Source: Vibrio casei (GTDB lineage Bacteria > Pseudomonadota > Gammaproteobacteria > Enterobacterales > Vibrionaceae). Taken from it: a DNA stretch of 64,000 bases. The notes beneath the pieces are model-generated. The model was not told the DNA's origin and searched no databases. It saw only the letters and a program-made list of their open reading frames with translations. This document shows positions 26,691 to 36,005 of this stretch, one piece after another (position 1 is the stretch's first letter; each line of letters begins with the position of its first letter). The stretch lies in the NCBI RefSeq assembly GCF_002218025.2, contig NZ_AP018681.1, positions 186,001-250,000 of the forward strand, written 5' to 3'. The translations under genes were made by a program, and so were the position numbers.

Positions 26691-28892
26691 ATGATTTTAA
26701 GTACTAGGAAAAAAACATTGTCACTTTTGACAATGATTATTTTAAGTGGACAAGCTGGTGCCACCACTACGGGGGTTCAAGGGTTTTTAGATTCTTTACG
26801 TGACTTTGAATCGGGTATTAACCCAGCTATGGCCAATTTTTATTCTGCTAACTTAGACACCCCTGTTTTTACTTATGCTGAAGTAACTGAACCGGGACGT
26901 TTGGTTCGAGATTGTTCCACTGGAACTATGATTTCTGAACCAACAACTGTGAATCAATTTTTTGCGAAATTAGGAGTCGATAGTCTTTATAACCCCCTTA
27001 CTCCAAATGACCCTGAGATGTTTCGCCAAATGCAATATAACTCAATGAATGCTTGGGGGTTCATAGGTTATCAATTAGGAGAAGCGGTATTAATTGATTC
27101 CGGATATTACAGCCCACAAGTCGTTAATATTGATGGAAAGCCTTACGATAGTTTTTATATGTTTGTGCCTGATTCCACTTGGATTGGTTGTAAAACCGAA
27201 GCATTAGCAGAAATAGAGGGTTCCGGTGGAAATCAAGTGTATGTGACAGATAATAACCGCTGGCAAGGGACGTTTGTTGGTAAAAATGGTGTGAATTCAT
27301 TGGCAGATTTACGTTTACCCGAAAAGCAAGAATTGGTGATGCGTGATGCAATGCATTTTAATGTTAAAGTTATTAGTAAATTGCTAGATGATGCAAATAT
27401 GACGTGGGGGCAAGCACTAGCGAAAAGTTGGCCGGGTACTGATGAGAATGGTAATCCAATTACCGTTCATGCAACCATGTCTGGTATTTTAGCTGCCGCT
27501 CATTTACGAGGTGCGTGGGGAACGGCTGCTTTACTGACGAATGATCAGATTACGTGTGATGAACTAGGTACTTGTATCACTACATATGTAGACAAATTCG
27601 GTGGGTTTAATACCATTTTTGATACCCCAGCAGATGATGTTATAGAAGGTTCACCTTATGATGAAGTACTTACCTCTGGACAAGGTAACGACACTGTTAT
27701 TACAGGTGGTGGCAAGGATAAGATTTTATTAAATGAATCAATATCTTCTATTACAACGGTGACAGACTTTACTGTAGGGAATGATCTTATTGTTTTACAA
27801 GGGTGGCAATCACTTGATCCTCTTGGAGATTTAACCATTTCATCCGTATCTGGTGCTACGGAATTACAGTTTTCAGGACAGACTGTTATTTTGACAGGGA
27901 TAAACGCGGTAGATGTCCAAGCGGATCCAACAAAAGTAATTGTTAAGTCAGATACTTATGTTTTAGCTTGGAACTCGGGAAAGCAAGTCGTCACGGACTT
28001 TGATCCTGCAGTAGATAAAATAGAAGGTTCCTCTGGGATTGGTTTCAAGCATTTGAAAGCTTATGAAACGACGAACTCGATTGTGATTGGTCCTCAGGCA
28101 GAGGATGGTGGTATTTACGCATCTTATGAATTGGTTGGTTTAACATTAGCTGATATTACCCCGGAAATGTTTTCTAATGTGACGGGAGGATATAACCGGT
28201 TAGGTTATATTGTTCCAATTAATAGTGTGAATTGGGGATGGAATGTTGAATTAATTGTTAATCATTTTGATGTGTCGAAAACGGCAATTACTACGCCAAG
28301 TAATGAATCCGTTCCATTTAGTTCTATTAAATTAACTCAAGAAGGTAGTAGCACTGTGATGACGCTGTTAGAACCTTATGCGCAAGGCAATGCTAAGCGG
28401 TTGGTTTTAATGGCAACAGATGTTACGACTTTATCGGCGAATAATTTCGCAGGATTCACGGGTAGTTATTCTGAAGCAACCATTGATATTCCCGTTTTTT
28501 ACCAAGTAAATGCTAGCGTCAATGGTGCTGGTGGCGTTATTTTTCCAGCACCTGATTCATCAGGAGTGATATCGGCCAAAGGAGGAGAAGATTTTACGGT
28601 AAACTTTATCCCCGAGGCTGGCTTTACGGTAAGTTCCGTATCTATTAACGGAGTGTCTCAAGCGATTAGTAATAGTTATACATTCACCAATCTTTCGAGT
28701 AACCAAACTTTGGTTGTGAGCTTTGAGCAGGGAGAATCCAGTACTTGCCCTACAGTCTGGGTTAATGGTCAGGTTTACACTGCTGGAGATAAAGTGTTAT
28801 ACCAAGGAAGCATTTATGAAGCTAAGTGGTGGACAGATAACAATCAGCCCAATTCAGGTGGCCCATGGTTGTTTATAGAAACGTGTAACTAA
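26691..28892 (+). CDS. Secreted lysozyme-like / RTX-like / chitin-binding multidomain protein
   Basis: 733 residues. Order: signal peptide (1-24); a domain (about 28-285) that resembles lysozyme-like phage/RTX enzymes, with E40 in FLDSLRDFESGINP as candidate catalytic acid, the GFIGYQLGEAVLIDSGYY block and the GILAAAHLRGAWG block; an RTX-like region (about 313-370, DDVIEGSPYDEVLTSGQGND); two beta-rich segments (about 375-600, including VTDFDPAVDKIEG and LADITPEMF); an InlB-type bacterial repeat (about 604-680); and a CBM5/12 chitin-binding module (686-732, with AKWWT at 711-715). A good AAGGAAATAAGC ribosome site precedes the ATG. Glycan cleavage is inferred, not proven. Confidence 0.78.
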   Translation: MILSTRKKTLSLLTMIILSGQAGATTTGVQGFLDSLRDFESGINPAMANFYSANLDTPVFTYAEVTEPGRLVRDCSTGTMISEPTTVNQFFAKLGVDSLYNPLTPNDPEMFRQMQYNSMNAWGFIGYQLGEAVLIDSGYYSPQVVNIDGKPYDSFYMFVPDSTWIGCKTEALAEIEGSGGNQVYVTDNNRWQGTFVGKNGVNSLADLRLPEKQELVMRDAMHFNVKVISKLLDDANMTWGQALAKSWPGTDENGNPITVHATMSGILAAAHLRGAWGTAALLTNDQITCDELGTCITTYVDKFGGFNTIFDTPADDVIEGSPYDEVLTSGQGNDTVITGGGKDKILLNESISSITTVTDFTVGNDLIVLQGWQSLDPLGDLTISSVSGATELQFSGQTVILTGINAVDVQADPTKVIVKSDTYVLAWNSGKQVVTDFDPAVDKIEGSSGIGFKHLKAYETTNSIVIGPQAEDGGIYASYELVGLTLADITPEMFSNVTGGYNRLGYIVPINSVNWGWNVELIVNHFDVSKTAITTPSNESVPFSSIKLTQEGSSTVMTLLEPYAQGNAKRLVLMATDVTTLSANNFAGFTGSYSEATIDIPVFYQVNASVNGAGGVIFPAPDSSGVISAKGGEDFTVNFIPEAGFTVSSVSINGVSQAISNSYTFTNLSSNQTLVVSFEQGESSTCPTVWVNGQVYTAGDKVLYQGSIYEAKWWTDNNQPNSGGPWLFIETCN

Positions 28893-28918
28893 AATACATT
28901 GAATGATGAGTTATTAAT

Positions 28919-28948
28919 GAGCCAACTCTTTATTGAATTGGCTTTTTT
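28919..28948 (+). terminator. Terminator after the secreted multidomain protein
   Basis: A 6-bp AGCCAA/TTGGCT stem is followed by seven T. The stem is short but the T-run is good. Confidence 0.65.
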
Positions 28949-28970
28949 TATTGATAGCACTTTACCTTAC

Positions 28971-29050
28971 TGCTTCACTCACTAAATACAAAATTGATTG
29001 ATGCTCATGGTTCGACTAATACAAGATGGGAAGTATACTACTATTTCCCC
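28971..29050 (-). pseudogene. Remnant of a second Fe-S/FAD D-lactate dehydrogenase gene
   Basis: On the minus strand this piece encodes VVYFPSCISRTM and then, in another frame, SILYLVSEA. Both match the gene at 36896-39748, which has VVYFPSCVSRTM and, about 200 codons later, SILYLVSEA. The nucleotide match is also evident (28972-29002 against about 36922-36952). So this is what is left of a paralogue after a large internal deletion with frame loss. Confidence 0.8.
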
Positions 29051-29079
29051 GCGCGTATTTCTCAAATGAGCAGAAAGTG

Positions 29080-29208
29080 ATGACCAATGAGTTTGATAAT
29101 TTCGCCACCGAAGCTTTACCGTCTCTTTCTCATATCCAGAAAATCATATACGTTGTACTCAACAAGGCCGATGGTAATAAAGCTAAAGCAGCGGAAACCT
29201 ATAAATAA
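29080..29208 (+). pseudogene. Remnant of a Fis-type (sigma-54 activator) DNA-binding domain
   Basis: An open frame ends in EALPSLSHIQKIIYVVLNKA followed by DGNKAKAAETYK and a stop. This is the start of the C-terminal Fis-like helix-turn-helix of sigma-54-dependent activators (family pattern LPSL...I..VL...GGNK.KAAE), cut off before the second helix. It abuts the dehydrogenase remnant, so both probably come from one decayed locus. Confidence 0.6.
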
Positions 29209-29288
29209 CTAGGTACACACTATATTGTTGTCTGGAGTAAGGTTAATAAAAACGGTTAACCCCTAAACAGATTAGCCGTTTTGCTTCA

Positions 29289-30062
29289 TTATTTTTGAAA
29301 GTTTTGCACCGTCTCCCAAGCGATTATTTGCAGTTTTTCCGCGGTTTCTGGTGTCATATCAGAATCCACAGGTAAAGCTCCACCAACGGGAGATTTATTA
29401 TACAAAGTGGCAAAAAATACCGATGCCGCTAAATAAGTTCCAGCCAATGACGGATGCTTGCCATCGCTATGGTAAAGGTTAATTTCTGGGTATTGTTGTA
29501 ATGTGTTTGCAAATGCGAGGCCGACAGGAGCAACATAACCACCGGTTTGTGTCGCGATATCAACATAAGCATTGGCCAATTTTTGTGTCAGTTCAGGTTT
29601 TGCTTTCGGCGCCCAAGTCATTAGGTAGACCACTTTTGAGTCTGCTTTGTGTGCGATATCTGCCATCTCTTTGGCTGATTTTTGGAAGTATTCTTTTGAG
29701 CCTTTTTTCTTGGAAATTGGCTCCATTGAATTTCCCTGAAAGACCACAACATCCCAGTGCTTTAGGCTATTTTGGAAGATCAAATTTTGTTTGTGCCAAC
29801 CTAATTGACCACTGGAAATGGTAATACCTCGGTAACTGTATCCCTTGGCCTTATTCGGTAATAAAGAACGGGTTAAATCTCTTAAGCGTGTATTTAGATT
29901 ATTGTTATAATGCGTAAAAGAATTCCCATAAAGCGCGACCACTTTATTGTTACCAGACATTTTAGCATTGGCGGTTGGTGCAATTAGTGTGTCAGCAAAA
30001 GTTTGAGTTGAACTTAGGCACATTAGGCTGATAAGCAGTGATATAACAGTAAATAGTTTCAT
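29289..30062 (-). CDS. Periplasmic SGNH/GDSL-like hydrolase
   Basis: 257 residues with a signal peptide ending near TFA (residue 23). The SGNH fold is recognised from block I ALYGNSFTHY (S48 the likely nucleophile) and block V SDGKHPS with D200 and H203 as the other triad members. A short GxN-type block FQGNS lies at 109-112. Family members are esterases or deacylases; it is closest in style to the DUF4886-like group. It sits 9 bases downstream of the porin gene, so the two form an operon and may handle the same nutrient. Confidence 0.82.
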   Translation of the reverse strand: MKLFTVISLLISLMCLSSTQTFADTLIAPTANAKMSGNNKVVALYGNSFTHYNNNLNTRLRDLTRSLLPNKAKGYSYRGITISSGQLGWHKQNLIFQNSLKHWDVVVFQGNSMEPISKKKGSKEYFQKSAKEMADIAHKADSKVVYLMTWAPKAKPELTQKLANAYVDIATQTGGYVAPVGLAFANTLQQYPEINLYHSDGKHPSLAGTYLAASVFFATLYNKSPVGGALPVDSDMTPETAEKLQIIAWETVQNFQK

Positions 30063-30071
30063 GATTATTCC

Positions 30072-31103
30072 TTAAAAGTCGTAACGTAGGCCAAGTGTGA
30101 TGGCATCGTTATTGGTTTTTTTATTACTGGCAGCAAGCTCTTTATCATAGGTGAGAGATAAATAGGTTTTTTTCGCGAGAGTCAGTTGCCCTTCAATTCT
30201 CCAATCTTCTTTTTCATAAATATCTTGGTCGCGTTCCTCTAAGAAGCTATAACCGCCAAGCAGCTTGAATTTTTGCCACTGATAAGACGCAATGGAATCT
30301 AAACCGAAGTATTTATCTTCGCCATTATTTTGTTTGATGTTGGTATAGTCAGCTGTGACACCGAATGTGAATTGCTGCCATGCCACTTCAAGCCCAGCCA
30401 TAGCTTGGTTGTGCTCTTTACGAGTGGTGTCGGTGTTGTCATCATTACGCTTAAATTGGCTTGCTGCAAAGGTGGGGGTTATCTTGACTTGATCGATTTT
30501 GACATGAGTGTAGTAGCTGCCCATGATGCCATAATCGAGACGCCCATTTTCACCATTACCCATCACATAAGCGACTTGAAATTGATGCTTATCAATGTGG
30601 CTATTCCATTGCAAAGTGCTGTCTTGGCGGTTATAGGTATACGAAGTATCAATTGATGAGATGCCATAGTTATAGATATTTGGCGTATAGTTTTTATATT
30701 TATCGGTTATTTTCATTACTTGATACATTGGGTTTTTAGTTCGACCAACGATGAGTTCTCCCCAGGTTTTATTATCAAATCCAATGTAGTTATAACGTGC
30801 TTCTAAATCTTCACCAGCGTCCAGTTTAGTATCATTGGTTTCGGTTCTTAATTGCCATTCAAATTTACCAATGATGCGGGTGTTTTCAATGATAGAAAGC
30901 TGCCTTCCCATTAGAAATCCTAAACGACCAGTCATTCTCGCGCCGGTATCATCACCAGTGAAAGACCCTTTACCAGTGGCGATTTGACCTTCAGCTCGGC
31001 CGTAAATATCGAGGCTGTTAACTGTGTCGTTATAAACCTCAATGGCATAACTTGAACTGCTCATGGCGGTAAGTAATGCTCCAATTAAAAGCGTTTTATT
31101 CAT
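30072..31103 (-). CDS. Outer-membrane general porin
   Basis: 343 residues with signal peptide MNKTLLIGALLTAMSSSSYA and a mature part of alternating aromatic and polar residues (DIYGRAEGQIATG, YNYIGFDNKTWGELIVGRTKNP), ending in LRYDF with the C-terminal Phe required for outer-membrane insertion. A 16-strand porin is expected. The ATG at 31103 starts the signal peptide; an in-frame ATG ten codons upstream would add polar residues in front of it. Expressed divergently from dcuC and followed closely by the SGNH hydrolase gene. Confidence 0.87.
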   Translation of the reverse strand: MNKTLLIGALLTAMSSSSYAIEVYNDTVNSLDIYGRAEGQIATGKGSFTGDDTGARMTGRLGFLMGRQLSIIENTRIIGKFEWQLRTETNDTKLDAGEDLEARYNYIGFDNKTWGELIVGRTKNPMYQVMKITDKYKNYTPNIYNYGISSIDTSYTYNRQDSTLQWNSHIDKHQFQVAYVMGNGENGRLDYGIMGSYYTHVKIDQVKITPTFAASQFKRNDDNTDTTRKEHNQAMAGLEVAWQQFTFGVTADYTNIKQNNGEDKYFGLDSIASYQWQKFKLLGGYSFLEERDQDIYEKEDWRIEGQLTLAKKTYLSLTYDKELAASNKKTNNDAITLGLRYDF

Positions 31104-31502
31104 AACATTATTCTCTTTATTAGTATGGTTCATCAGTAAGGTGTATTGAGTTGCAATAATTATGTCTTTGTAGTGGAAAATTGATGATGGGAATATATTT
31201 TTCCCTAAATGAAATGTGATCCTTTATCCAATTGAAGTGACTTTTGTGATTAAAATCCTATTCATCGGGTAAAAAATGTCTATTTGGGGATGGGGGTAAC
31301 CGCGTATATAAATTCACTGTGAGTGATAGAGAAAGGGCGTTTTGGGGAGGAAATCGGGGATAAGTGTGAAAGAGATCAAAGAAAGAAGGTAAATCAACCT
31401 AGAGCAAAGTGGGAATTTGAAATTCTCATAGTTTTCACTGTGTGAGCAAATACTATACCAAGCATATGACGTTATCTAATCGATAAAAATAACATAGAGA
31501 GA
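31104..31502. promoter_or_regulatory. Divergent promoter region between porin and dcuC
   Basis: About 400 bases without a gene. It holds a CRP-like site at 31365-31380 and several TGTGA half-sites around 31218 and 31245. The two opposed operons are probably co-regulated from here by CRP and perhaps by oxygen or dicarboxylate-sensing factors; no clear two-component operator was recognised. Confidence 0.45.
31365..31380. promoter_or_regulatory. CRP-like site upstream of dcuC
   Basis: TGTGAAAGAGATCAAA matches TGTGA-N6-TCACA at nine of ten positions. It lies 123 bases upstream of the dcuC ATG. Confidence 0.5.
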
Positions 31503-32867
31503 ATGAGCATGGTTGCATTATTGGCGCTACCGATAGTTTTCGGAGCCGGTTATTTCATTACTAAAAAATATAATACTCAAGCAATATTATTTGCTGCTGG
31601 CTTGGTGATGATGTTGGTGGGGGCTTTAGCGGGTCATCAAGATTTTACACCTAGTGGGCATACATCGGGGTCTTTTTTTGTTGATTTTTTCATGTCTATT
31701 AAGGAGATCACTTCTGGAACTTTGGCCAAATTAGGCTTAATTATCATGGCTGTGGGTGGTTTTTCTAAATATATGGGACACATCGGCGCGGCCAATGCTT
31801 TGGTGCGTTTAACCACCAAACCTCTATCTTATATAAAAAACCCCTACATCATTTTGGCTATCGCTTATTTAGTTGGCCAAGGGTTAAATGTATTTATTCC
31901 AAGTGCAGTAGGCCTTGCGATGTTACTTTTGGTTGCTTTGTATCCGGTCTTGGTTGGCATTGGTTGTACACCAGCATCGGTGGCTGCAGTGCTGGCAACA
32001 ACCGCTTGTTTAGATTTAGGGCCCGCATCGGGAACGGCCAATAAAGCGGCAGAAGTGATCGGTATTGATGCTGCATCTTATTTTATTGAACACCAACTTT
32101 TTATTGGGGTTATTACGGCGTTTGTTATTGCCGCTTTGCACTTTTTTGCTCAGAAATATTTCGATAAAAAAGATGCAGAGAAAGGCATTGAATATGAATT
32201 AAGTAATAAAGAAATATCGGTTCGACAAGCACCAACTTGGTTTGCGGTATTGCCTATTTTACCTTTGGTCTTATTGCTTATCTTTAGTAAATTCGTCATT
32301 ACTTCGATTAAAATTGATGTGGTTACTGCGATGTTTATTTCATTAGCGGTGGCAATGCTGTTTGATTATATTTATAGCCGAAAAGGCAAAGAAGTTGCCG
32401 CTTCACTTAAAGTATACCTGCAAGGTATGGGCGATGTATTTTCAAGTGTCGTGTCGCTTATCATTGCGGCTCAAACTTTTGTTGTGGGCTTAAAAGCGAT
32501 TGGTTTTATTTCGGGATTACTTGGTTTGTCATCGCATTTGGGTTTCGGTTTTATGTTAATGGTGATATTGATGGTGGTGGTGATTGGGGCAACGACCTTC
32601 TTGTCTGGTTCTGGTAATGCCGCTTTTTATAGCTTTTCAAATCTTGCCCCAGATGTTGCTACGCAAGTAGGCGTTTCGACGGCTGCTATTGCACTTCCTA
32701 TGCAGTTATCAGCGGGAATTTTCCGCTCGTTCTCTCCGGTTGCCGGTGTGGTTATCGCATGTGCGGGCGTAGCAAATATTCCACCAACAGAGCTTGTGAA
32801 AAGAACCTTTATTCCCATGGTAGGCGGGCTGTTAACCGTGTTAATTGTTACATTTATTGGAGCTTAA
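31503..32867 (+). CDS. dcuC: C4-dicarboxylate transporter, DcuC family
   Basis: A 454-residue inner-membrane carrier with about 12 membrane segments. The blocks KLGLIIMAVGGFSKYMGHIGA, VGQGLNVFIPSAVGLAMLLL and CLDLGPASGTANKAAEVIG are typical of DcuC, which exchanges or exports fumarate, succinate and malate mainly without oxygen. It is the first gene of a three-gene unit with a lyase and malic enzyme (gap of 4 bases, then a 4-base overlap). In this setting uptake is more likely than succinate efflux. Confidence 0.87.
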   Translation: MSMVALLALPIVFGAGYFITKKYNTQAILFAAGLVMMLVGALAGHQDFTPSGHTSGSFFVDFFMSIKEITSGTLAKLGLIIMAVGGFSKYMGHIGAANALVRLTTKPLSYIKNPYIILAIAYLVGQGLNVFIPSAVGLAMLLLVALYPVLVGIGCTPASVAAVLATTACLDLGPASGTANKAAEVIGIDAASYFIEHQLFIGVITAFVIAALHFFAQKYFDKKDAEKGIEYELSNKEISVRQAPTWFAVLPILPLVLLLIFSKFVITSIKIDVVTAMFISLAVAMLFDYIYSRKGKEVAASLKVYLQGMGDVFSSVVSLIIAAQTFVVGLKAIGFISGLLGLSSHLGFGFMLMVILMVVVIGATTFLSGSGNAAFYSFSNLAPDVATQVGVSTAAIALPMQLSAGIFRSFSPVAGVVIACAGVANIPPTELVKRTFIPMVGGLLTVLIVTFIGA

Positions 32868-32871
32868 TTTG

Positions 32872-34236
32872 ATGGTGATGGGTGATAATTCTTCCGTATT
32901 TGATTCGCAGCTGTATTCTTCATTGTTTACGCAAAAAGAAATGAAATCGATTTGGACTGATGCAAATTTGATCCGTGAATGGGTGAAATTTGAAGTCACT
33001 ATAGCCCAAGTGCAGGCTGATTTAGGCATCATTCCTAAAGAAGCTGCAACTGCAATCACTGAGGCTTGCCAAACCTTTAAACCTGATTGGCAACGTCTTG
33101 CGCAAGACACTGAATCGGTGGGGATGGCGATTAAGCCACTAGTTGATCAAATCTGTGACCATGGAAACTCTTGGGTTAAGCAGTATTTGCATTGGGGATG
33201 TACGACTCAAGACCTTCTTGATACGAGTCTTGCAATGCGCTTAAAATCGAGCCTGATTTTGGTTAGGAAACAATTGGTCGATTTAGGTGATGAACTGGCT
33301 GCGATGGCAAGTGAACATCAAGATACTGTGTGTGTTGCGCGTACCAATTCAATGGATGCGCTACCAAGTACCTGGGGCTTGCAAGTCAGTTCTTATCTGA
33401 CAGAGTTAAGCCGTCATCTGACTCGTTTGGATGAGATTTATCCACGAGCCATTACAGGTTTATATGGTGGGGCGGTGGGTAATTTCTCATCCATTGGTAC
33501 GCAAGGGCTTGTCGTGAGGAAAGCTTTGTTTGCTGCTTTAGAGCTTAATGAACCACAAGGGTTAAATAATGGCAGCTTAGATCATGTTGCAGAAGTGATT
33601 CAGTTTTTTGCTTTAGTGCATGGCAGTTTATGCCGAATTGCCAATGATGTTGAAACCATGGGACGTGCCTCTATTGCGGAAGTGCGAGAAGGTGAATCGG
33701 GTGGCGGTTCGAGTACCATGCCACATAAAGCTAATCCAAGGGCGAGCAATATGATCCAAACTTTGTCACGAATGGGATGGATGTATGCCAGCAGCGCGCC
33801 CAATATGATGGATCAGCAAGATCTTCGATCCGCTTCAATGCGAGTGTTAAGTTGGAGTTTGGTACCAGAATCGGCATTGTGTGTGTCTACAGCATTAGAG
33901 CGAGCGCAACGTTTGATTGGTCATTTAGTCGTAAATAAACAGCAAATGCTTGCGAATTTTTCCGCATCCCGCCATTTCATTATGTCCGAAGCCATGATGA
34001 TGGTATTGGCACAAAAAATTGGCCGCGATCAAGGCTATAAATTAATGAAAGAGGTTTTGGTCTACGCGAATGGTAGCCAAAGTTTTATTGATCTTGTCCG
34101 TGAAGATCGCGCGATTAATCAAGCACTGACGAAGCAAGAAATCGCTGTCGCGTGTGATCCACTTAATTATTTGGGCTGTAATCAACAATTAATCTCAGAA
34201 GCTCTAGCTCAATTTGAACAGGTAAAAAATAGATGA
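32872..34236 (+). CDS. Fumarase/aspartase-superfamily lyase (PurB/CMLE-like), substrate unknown
   Basis: 454 residues. The superfamily signature [12 protein letters not shown] at 278-289 carries the catalytic Ser loop, and HWGCTTQD at 107-114 matches the PurB/3-carboxymuconate cycloisomerase branch. The third conserved block reads [14 protein letters not shown], where relatives have RT-[WL]-LQHA-x-P, so the active-site neighbourhood is unusual. The start at 32872 follows GGAG by nine bases; an earlier ATG inside dcuC was rejected. Placed between DcuC and malic enzyme it may release fumarate from an amino- or carboxy-substituted succinate, but this is inference. Confidence 0.82.
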   Translation: MVMGDNSSVFDSQLYSSLFTQKEMKSIWTDANLIREWVKFEVTIAQVQADLGIIPKEAATAITEACQTFKPDWQRLAQDTESVGMAIKPLVDQICDHGNSWVKQYLHWGCTTQDLLDTSLAMRLKSSLILVRKQLVDLGDELAAMASEHQDTVCVARTNSMDALPSTWGLQVSSYLTELSRHLTRLDEIYPRAITGLYGGAVGNFSSIGTQGLVVRKALFAALELNEPQGLNNGSLDHVAEVIQFFALVHGSLCRIANDVETMGRASIAEVREGESGGGSSTMPHKANPRASNMIQTLSRMGWMYASSAPNMMDQQDLRSASMRVLSWSLVPESALCVSTALERAQRLIGHLVVNKQQMLANFSASRHFIMSEAMMMVLAQKIGRDQGYKLMKEVLVYANGSQSFIDLVREDRAINQALTKQEIAVACDPLNYLGCNQQLISEALAQFEQVKNR

Positions 34237-35915
34237 CAAAGACATTATTTATCAGACAAGCGGGCAATACGTTACTGAATACGCCGTTATTGAATAAAGG
34301 TAGTGCGTTCTCAATTGCTGAGCGACGCAACTTTAATTTAATGGGATTATTGCCACATAATATTGAAACGATTCAAGAGCAAGTTGATCGCGCTTATGAA
34401 CAATTTTCATCGATGTCTAGTACCATGGATAAACATATCTATATTCGTAATATTCAAGACACTAATGAGACCTTATATTACAAGCTGATTCATGATCATA
34501 TTGAAGAAACAATGCCAATCATTTATACCCCGACGGTGGGTGACGCATGTGAAAATTTTTCGCAAATTTATCGACGTAACCGTGGTTTATTTTTATGCTA
34601 TGAAGATCAAGATGAATTAGAAGAAATCATCAATAATGCACCAAATTCTGATGTGAGAGTGATTGTGTTAACCGATGGAGAACGGATTCTTGGCTTAGGC
34701 GATCAAGGTATTGGTGGGATGGGGATTCCGATAGGAAAGCTGGCTTTGTATACCGCATGTGGTGGGATTAATCCCGAACATACTCTGCCGATCATGATCG
34801 ATGTTGGTACTAATAACGCTAATCTATTATCTGACCCGTTGTATATGGGGTGGCGTCATGGCAGAGTCACCGGTGAGCGATATTATCAATTTATCGACCG
34901 CTGTTTATCAGCTTTGAAAAAACGTTGGCCTAACGCTTTGATTCAATTTGAAGATTTTGCTCAAACCAATGCTATGCCTTTACTGCAACGCTATAAGGAT
35001 AAATTGTGCTGTTTTAATGATGATATTCAAGGTACGGCATCCGTTACTGTAGGCACTTTACTTTCTGCAGCTAAAGCCACACATAAACCATTAACGGATC
35101 TTAAAGTCGTCTTTGCTGGCGCGGGTTCTGCAGGTTGTGGTATTGCAGAGGCGATCATCGCACAAATGGTGAAGGAAGGGCTGCCAGAGCAACAAGCTCG
35201 TTCACAGGTGTTCATGGTTGATCGCTCGGGAATGATTGAGCAAGGGATGTTGAATTTATTATCATTTCAGAAAAATCTTGCCCAGCCTTCTTCGATTAGA
35301 AAGAGGTGGAATATTAAACAAAACCACTCTAAAATTGGCCTATTGGATGTGGTGAAACATGCAAAACCAGATGTGTTAATCGGTGTCACGGGTGTAAGCG
35401 GCTTGTTTACTCAACAGATAATCGAGCAACTGGTCCAAGGTTGTAATGCACCGATAGTGATGCCGTTATCGAATCCAACCACACGTGTTGAGGCTACACC
35501 ACAGGATATTATTATGTGGTCACAAGGTAAGGCGATGGTTGCAACTGGTAGCCCTTTCCAAGATGTGCAATATCAAGGTAAAACCTATCCAATATCACAA
35601 TGTAATAATAGCTATATATTCCCAGGAGTAGGCTTAGGTGTTTTAGTTAGTGAATCGACTCGAGTGACTGATGGCATGTTGCAAGTTGCAAGTGAAGCAT
35701 TAGCCGAATTATCTCCTTTGCATCAAGGTGGGCAGTTATTATTACCGTCATTGCACGATATCCAAAGTGTGTCCAAGCACATTGCATTGGCGGTGGTGAA
35801 AAAAGCGATTGAAGATGGGGTTGCTCAACCGAGAACCGAGACGCGCATTTTAACTAAACTCAATGACATGTTTTGGCAGGCACAATATTTAGAATATAAA
35901 CGAATCGCATCATAA
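34233..35915 (+). CDS. maeA: NAD-type malic enzyme
   Basis: 560 residues, the length of E. coli MaeA (SfcA). Oxidatively decarboxylates malate to pyruvate. The catalytic Tyr is in [12 protein letters not shown], the metal/substrate region in [14 protein letters not shown], and the NAD-binding fold in [15 protein letters not shown]. It overlaps the lyase stop by 4 bases (ATGA), so the two are translationally coupled. It would convert fumarate-derived malate into pyruvate, with fumarase supplied from elsewhere. Confidence 0.94.
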   Translation: MTKTLFIRQAGNTLLNTPLLNKGSAFSIAERRNFNLMGLLPHNIETIQEQVDRAYEQFSSMSSTMDKHIYIRNIQDTNETLYYKLIHDHIEETMPIIYTPTVGDACENFSQIYRRNRGLFLCYEDQDELEEIINNAPNSDVRVIVLTDGERILGLGDQGIGGMGIPIGKLALYTACGGINPEHTLPIMIDVGTNNANLLSDPLYMGWRHGRVTGERYYQFIDRCLSALKKRWPNALIQFEDFAQTNAMPLLQRYKDKLCCFNDDIQGTASVTVGTLLSAAKATHKPLTDLKVVFAGAGSAGCGIAEAIIAQMVKEGLPEQQARSQVFMVDRSGMIEQGMLNLLSFQKNLAQPSSIRKRWNIKQNHSKIGLLDVVKHAKPDVLIGVTGVSGLFTQQIIEQLVQGCNAPIVMPLSNPTTRVEATPQDIIMWSQGKAMVATGSPFQDVQYQGKTYPISQCNNSYIFPGVGLGVLVSESTRVTDGMLQVASEALAELSPLHQGGQLLLPSLHDIQSVSKHIALAVVKKAIEDGVAQPRTETRILTKLNDMFWQAQYLEYKRIAS

Positions 35916-35945
35916 TGTCGTAATGTCATACGATACCTAGTAACC

Positions 35946-35984
35946 AAAAAATCAAGGTAGAAATCCTACCTTGATTTTTTTTAT
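35946..35984. terminator. Bidirectional terminator
   Basis: A perfect 15-bp stem AAAAAATCAAGGTAG / CTACCTTGATTTTTT with a 5-base loop and T-runs on both strands. It separates the malic enzyme gene from the convergent RpiR regulator. Confidence 0.93.
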
Positions 35985-36005
35985 TAGTTGAGGTTTGATT
36001 TTTGG

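Noticed and set aside
29026..29208. A 60-codon protein as a functional small gene
   Set aside because: No ribosome site; the sequence is the truncated start of a Fis-type DNA-binding domain next to another gene remnant.
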